From: Chloroflexota bacterium
GTDB taxonomy: Bacteria > Chloroflexota > Anaerolineae > Anaerolineales > UBA4823
DNA: 5,819 nt
Direction: 5' to 3'
NCBI GenBank assembly: GCA_030636125.1
Contig: DAOVXM010000194.1
Coordinates: 1-5,819, forward strand
This document shows, piece after piece, positions 4,279-5,819 of this stretch. The position numbers and the translations under genes are program-made. Position 1 is the stretch's first letter; each line of letters opens with the position of its first letter. A model generated the notes under the pieces. It was not told the origin of the DNA. It ran no database searches and saw nothing but the letters and a program-made list of their open reading frames with translations.

Positions 4279-5819
4279 CTATCTTATTGAGGATCTTTCA
4301 ACAGTAATAAAATCATCCTGAGAAAGATATTCGATGATACTTGCGGGACTGGAGCAGCTTGATGCTGTACACTTTCGGATTTCAACATTGTCCACATAGG
4401 CGCCCTCACTATATACGAGATTTTCATCGCTGTCGAACTCAAACGTTATCCAAACCTGCGATTCGCCTAAATAGGAGGACATATCGAAAGTCCCATCTAA
4501 CCAACCCCCAGTTATTCCCGAACCACACATCAGATCCCAATATAAATTATCTGTTGATGCCCCCCAGCATAAATAATCAAAATTTTTCTCAGTATTCGCC
4601 CAGAATTTAAATTGCATTTCTGCTGCGGTCGCATCTGACAGACTAAAGGGGCCATAATCCATCCAGTTGATTACGTCAACAGGGTAATCGCTACCGCAAG
4701 AGAGCCCGGAACCGCTCGAGCCGCCCCCCACTGCCCAGGCGCTGTTACTACCCTCGTAAGGTCGGCAGGAGCGTTTGCCCCAATAGTAAGATCCTCCTGG
4801 CGGGTCACTCCCTAATGTCCAGTCTGTACCCGGAAAATCGCCTTCGAAATCTTCTTCTTTAATTATTGTCCAAGCACTTACAGTATCACTAATTGTGACC
4901 GTCCACACGCTACTCCAATCACTCCAAGTGTTAGATACATCTCCTGCCCGTACTTTCCAATTGTAGATATCATTGCTTAAGGGCGCTGCTGGCGTGTAAC
5001 TGGTTGTTGGGGTGGTTTCATCTCGCTCAGGGCTTGAAAATTCCACATTATTGTCAATTAGGATCTGGTACTGTGTAGCGCCAGATGATGTGCTCCAAGT
5101 GAATGCTGGTGTGGTATTGGTTGTTGTTATTCCATTAGTGGGTGAAATCAGGGTTGGCACATCAGGCGGAGCTGAACCACCGGAATAATTCTTCATAATT
5201 AGCGGCAGATAAATCCCATATTCTAGATCGCTGCACGTTTGGGTTACTGTCCAGCCCATATCTTTAAACATACACAAAACAATTCCCCCAGGGTCGTGGA
5301 CGGTCTCTCCGTGATCAACGCTGTAGGTCATAAGTGCGTGAGAGCTGCCATTAAATCCTTCATCGAGATGAGAGTAGCTCGAACCAGATTTCCAGGTCGC
5401 TGGCGCGTATAGCTCTACCCGTGCGCCAGAGTTGGCGTAATTTGCAGAGGGTGCGTCGAAGAAGATATTCTCGCTTTGCAGCTGGGTTGCCAGCTCAACC
5501 GTACCGCTCGTGTAGCTCAACAGCGCTGTGCCAGTGTTATTCTCGGTGTATCGATCGTAGATCAGAGGATAAGTATGAGGGCCGTGGGTTATTCCATAGT
5601 ATCCCGATCCTCCGTCAACATCCATCGAGCCCAAAAAGCCCAGCCCGTGACCCAACTCATGCAAGACAACCGTAGCGAAACTGATCTTGGTTATGGGGGT
5701 AGATCCATCTGTACCGAAGTGCCAATCAGACCGCTCGCTATTGAAGGCTGCATTGATGTCTGCATCAGTTAGAGCCTGATCTGCCCCCGCCAACTTATTG
5801 GCAGTTGCCTGGGGGTACC
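4279..5819 (-). CDS. Exported zinc metalloprotease with FnIII-like and jelly-roll/MAM-like C-terminal domains, 5' end outside window
   Basis: The minus-strand frame is open to the right edge (it reads YPQATANK just inside it), so the N terminus and signal peptide are missing; the stop is TAG at 4279-4281. Residues here count from the Leu codon at 5793. The catalytic part (to about 181) carries HELGHGLGF (His45, Glu46, His49), a zincin active site. The position of the usual third metzincin ligand is Gly55. A likely third ligand is His142 in SYSHLDE, after an insertion of about 90 residues, followed by a Met-turn candidate Met155 (HALMTY) and then a GE..HDPGGI...FKDMGW closing motif. This order resembles leishmanolysin-type (M8-like) proteases. 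After it come YLPLIMKN (195-202), an FnIII/Ig-like domain (about 211-302) with SPTNG and WKVRAGD, and a C-terminal beta-sandwich (about 308-475) with DFEGDFPGTDW and AYVDNVEIRKC. The expected role is secreted protein degradation. There is no known functional link to the neighbouring operon. Confidence 0.85.
   Translation of the reverse strand, partial: YPQATANKLAGADQALTDADINAAFNSERSDWHFGTDGSTPITKISFATVVLHELGHGLGFLGSMDVDGGSGYYGITHGPHTYPLIYDRYTENNTGTALLSYTSGTVELATQLQSENIFFDAPSANYANSGARVELYAPATWKSGSSYSHLDEGFNGSSHALMTYSVDHGETVHDPGGIVLCMFKDMGWTVTQTCSDLEYGIYLPLIMKNYSGGSAPPDVPTLISPTNGITTTNTTPAFTWSTSSGATQYQILIDNNVEFSSPERDETTPTTSYTPAAPLSNDIYNWKVRAGDVSNTWSDWSSVWTVTISDTVSAWTIIKEEDFEGDFPGTDWTLGSDPPGGSYYWGKRSCRPYEGSNSAWAVGGGSSGSGLSCGSDYPVDVINWMDYGPFSLSDATAAEMQFKFWANTEKNFDYLCWGASTDNLYWDLMCGSGITGGWLDGTFDMSSYLGESQVWITFEFDSDENLVYSEGAYVDNVEIRKCTASSCSSPASIIEYLSQDDFITVERSSIR
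4369..4872 (-). other. C-terminal jelly-roll/MAM-like domain of the protease
   Basis: This is a segment of about 168 residues starting WTIIKEEDFEGDFPGTDW and ending EGAYVDNVEIRKC. An E-D-F-E-G start, a central FKFW..TE strand and the closing AYVDNV strand are the hallmarks I associate with MAM/immune-inhibitor-A-type beta-sandwich modules of secreted proteases. Four cysteines lie inside (343, 366, 409, 423) and two near the end (475, 480), consistent with disulphides outside the cell. About 29 further residues follow before the stop and look unstructured. Confidence 0.55.
4888..5163 (-). other. FnIII/Ig-like domain of the protease
   Basis: This is a segment of about 92 residues beginning DVPTLISPTNG and continuing with AFTWSTSSGATQYQILID and YNWKVRAGD..NTWSDWSS. 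The spaced aromatic residues, the beta-strand pattern and the T-rich linker fit the fibronectin-III-like modules common in bacterial secreted enzymes. It is probably a spacer or a surface/substrate-binding module. Confidence 0.6.
5647..5661 (-). other. HELGH zinc-binding/catalytic motif of the protease
   Basis: The five codons encode His-Glu-Leu-Gly-His. In zincin peptidases the two His bind the catalytic zinc and Glu is the general base. The next residues (GLGF) complete the metzincin-style HExxHxxGF. The candidate third His codon is at 5368-5370 and the candidate Met-turn codon at 5329-5331. Confidence 0.85.

Noticed and set aside
5421..5772. Plus-strand ORFs opposite the protease catalytic domain
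   Set aside because: Arg/Ser-rich shadow translations; the minus-strand frame has the HELGH motif and recognisable domains.

Overview
The window looks like chromosomal DNA of a free-living bacterium, most likely a member of the Chloroflexota (Anaerolineae-like). This is inferred from remembered family resemblance, not a search. The pointers are an AAA-ATPase/TPR signalling protein of a type common in that phylum, a secreted multidomain protease carrying a short 'YLPLIMKN' motif familiar from Chloroflexota exported proteins, and two cell-envelope proteins of the uncharacterised kind often found there. There are no RNA genes, no CRISPR array and no insertion sequence.

Layout. (1) Positions 2-1384, + strand: the C-terminal part of a large ATPase/TPR protein entering from the left edge. 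The frame is interrupted by one in-frame TGA at 1064-1066, where a Trp codon is expected, and stays open afterwards to a natural TAG at 1382-1384. This is best read as a recent nonsense mutation or a sequencing error. (2) Positions 1385-1714: an AT-rich intergenic region with two exact TATAAT hexamers, two small dyads and two weak short ORFs. It probably holds the promoter of the next gene. (3) Positions 1715-3157, + strand: a cysteine-free, membrane-anchored or exported protein of unknown function. (4) Positions 3178-4152 (or from 3154), + strand: a lipoprotein of unknown function, almost certainly in the same operon. (5) Positions 4228-4249: a strong hairpin terminator between convergent genes. 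(6) Positions 4279-5819, - strand: an exported zinc metalloprotease whose N terminus lies beyond the right edge. It has a metzincin-like catalytic domain, then the YLPLIMKN motif, an FnIII-like domain and a jelly-roll/MAM-like C-terminal domain.

How the genes fit together. The 1715-4152 pair is a two-gene envelope operon: an anchored protein plus a lipoprotein, both facing the outside of the membrane. The protease is transcribed toward it and shares the terminator. Apart from being exported, it has no visible functional link to the pair. The ATPase/TPR gene is upstream in the same direction but is separated by 330 bp with its own promoter-like signals, so it is probably an independent unit. 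No multi-gene defence or mobile system is evident. The points most worth checking are the nonsense codon, the two uncharacterised envelope proteins and the protease architecture.
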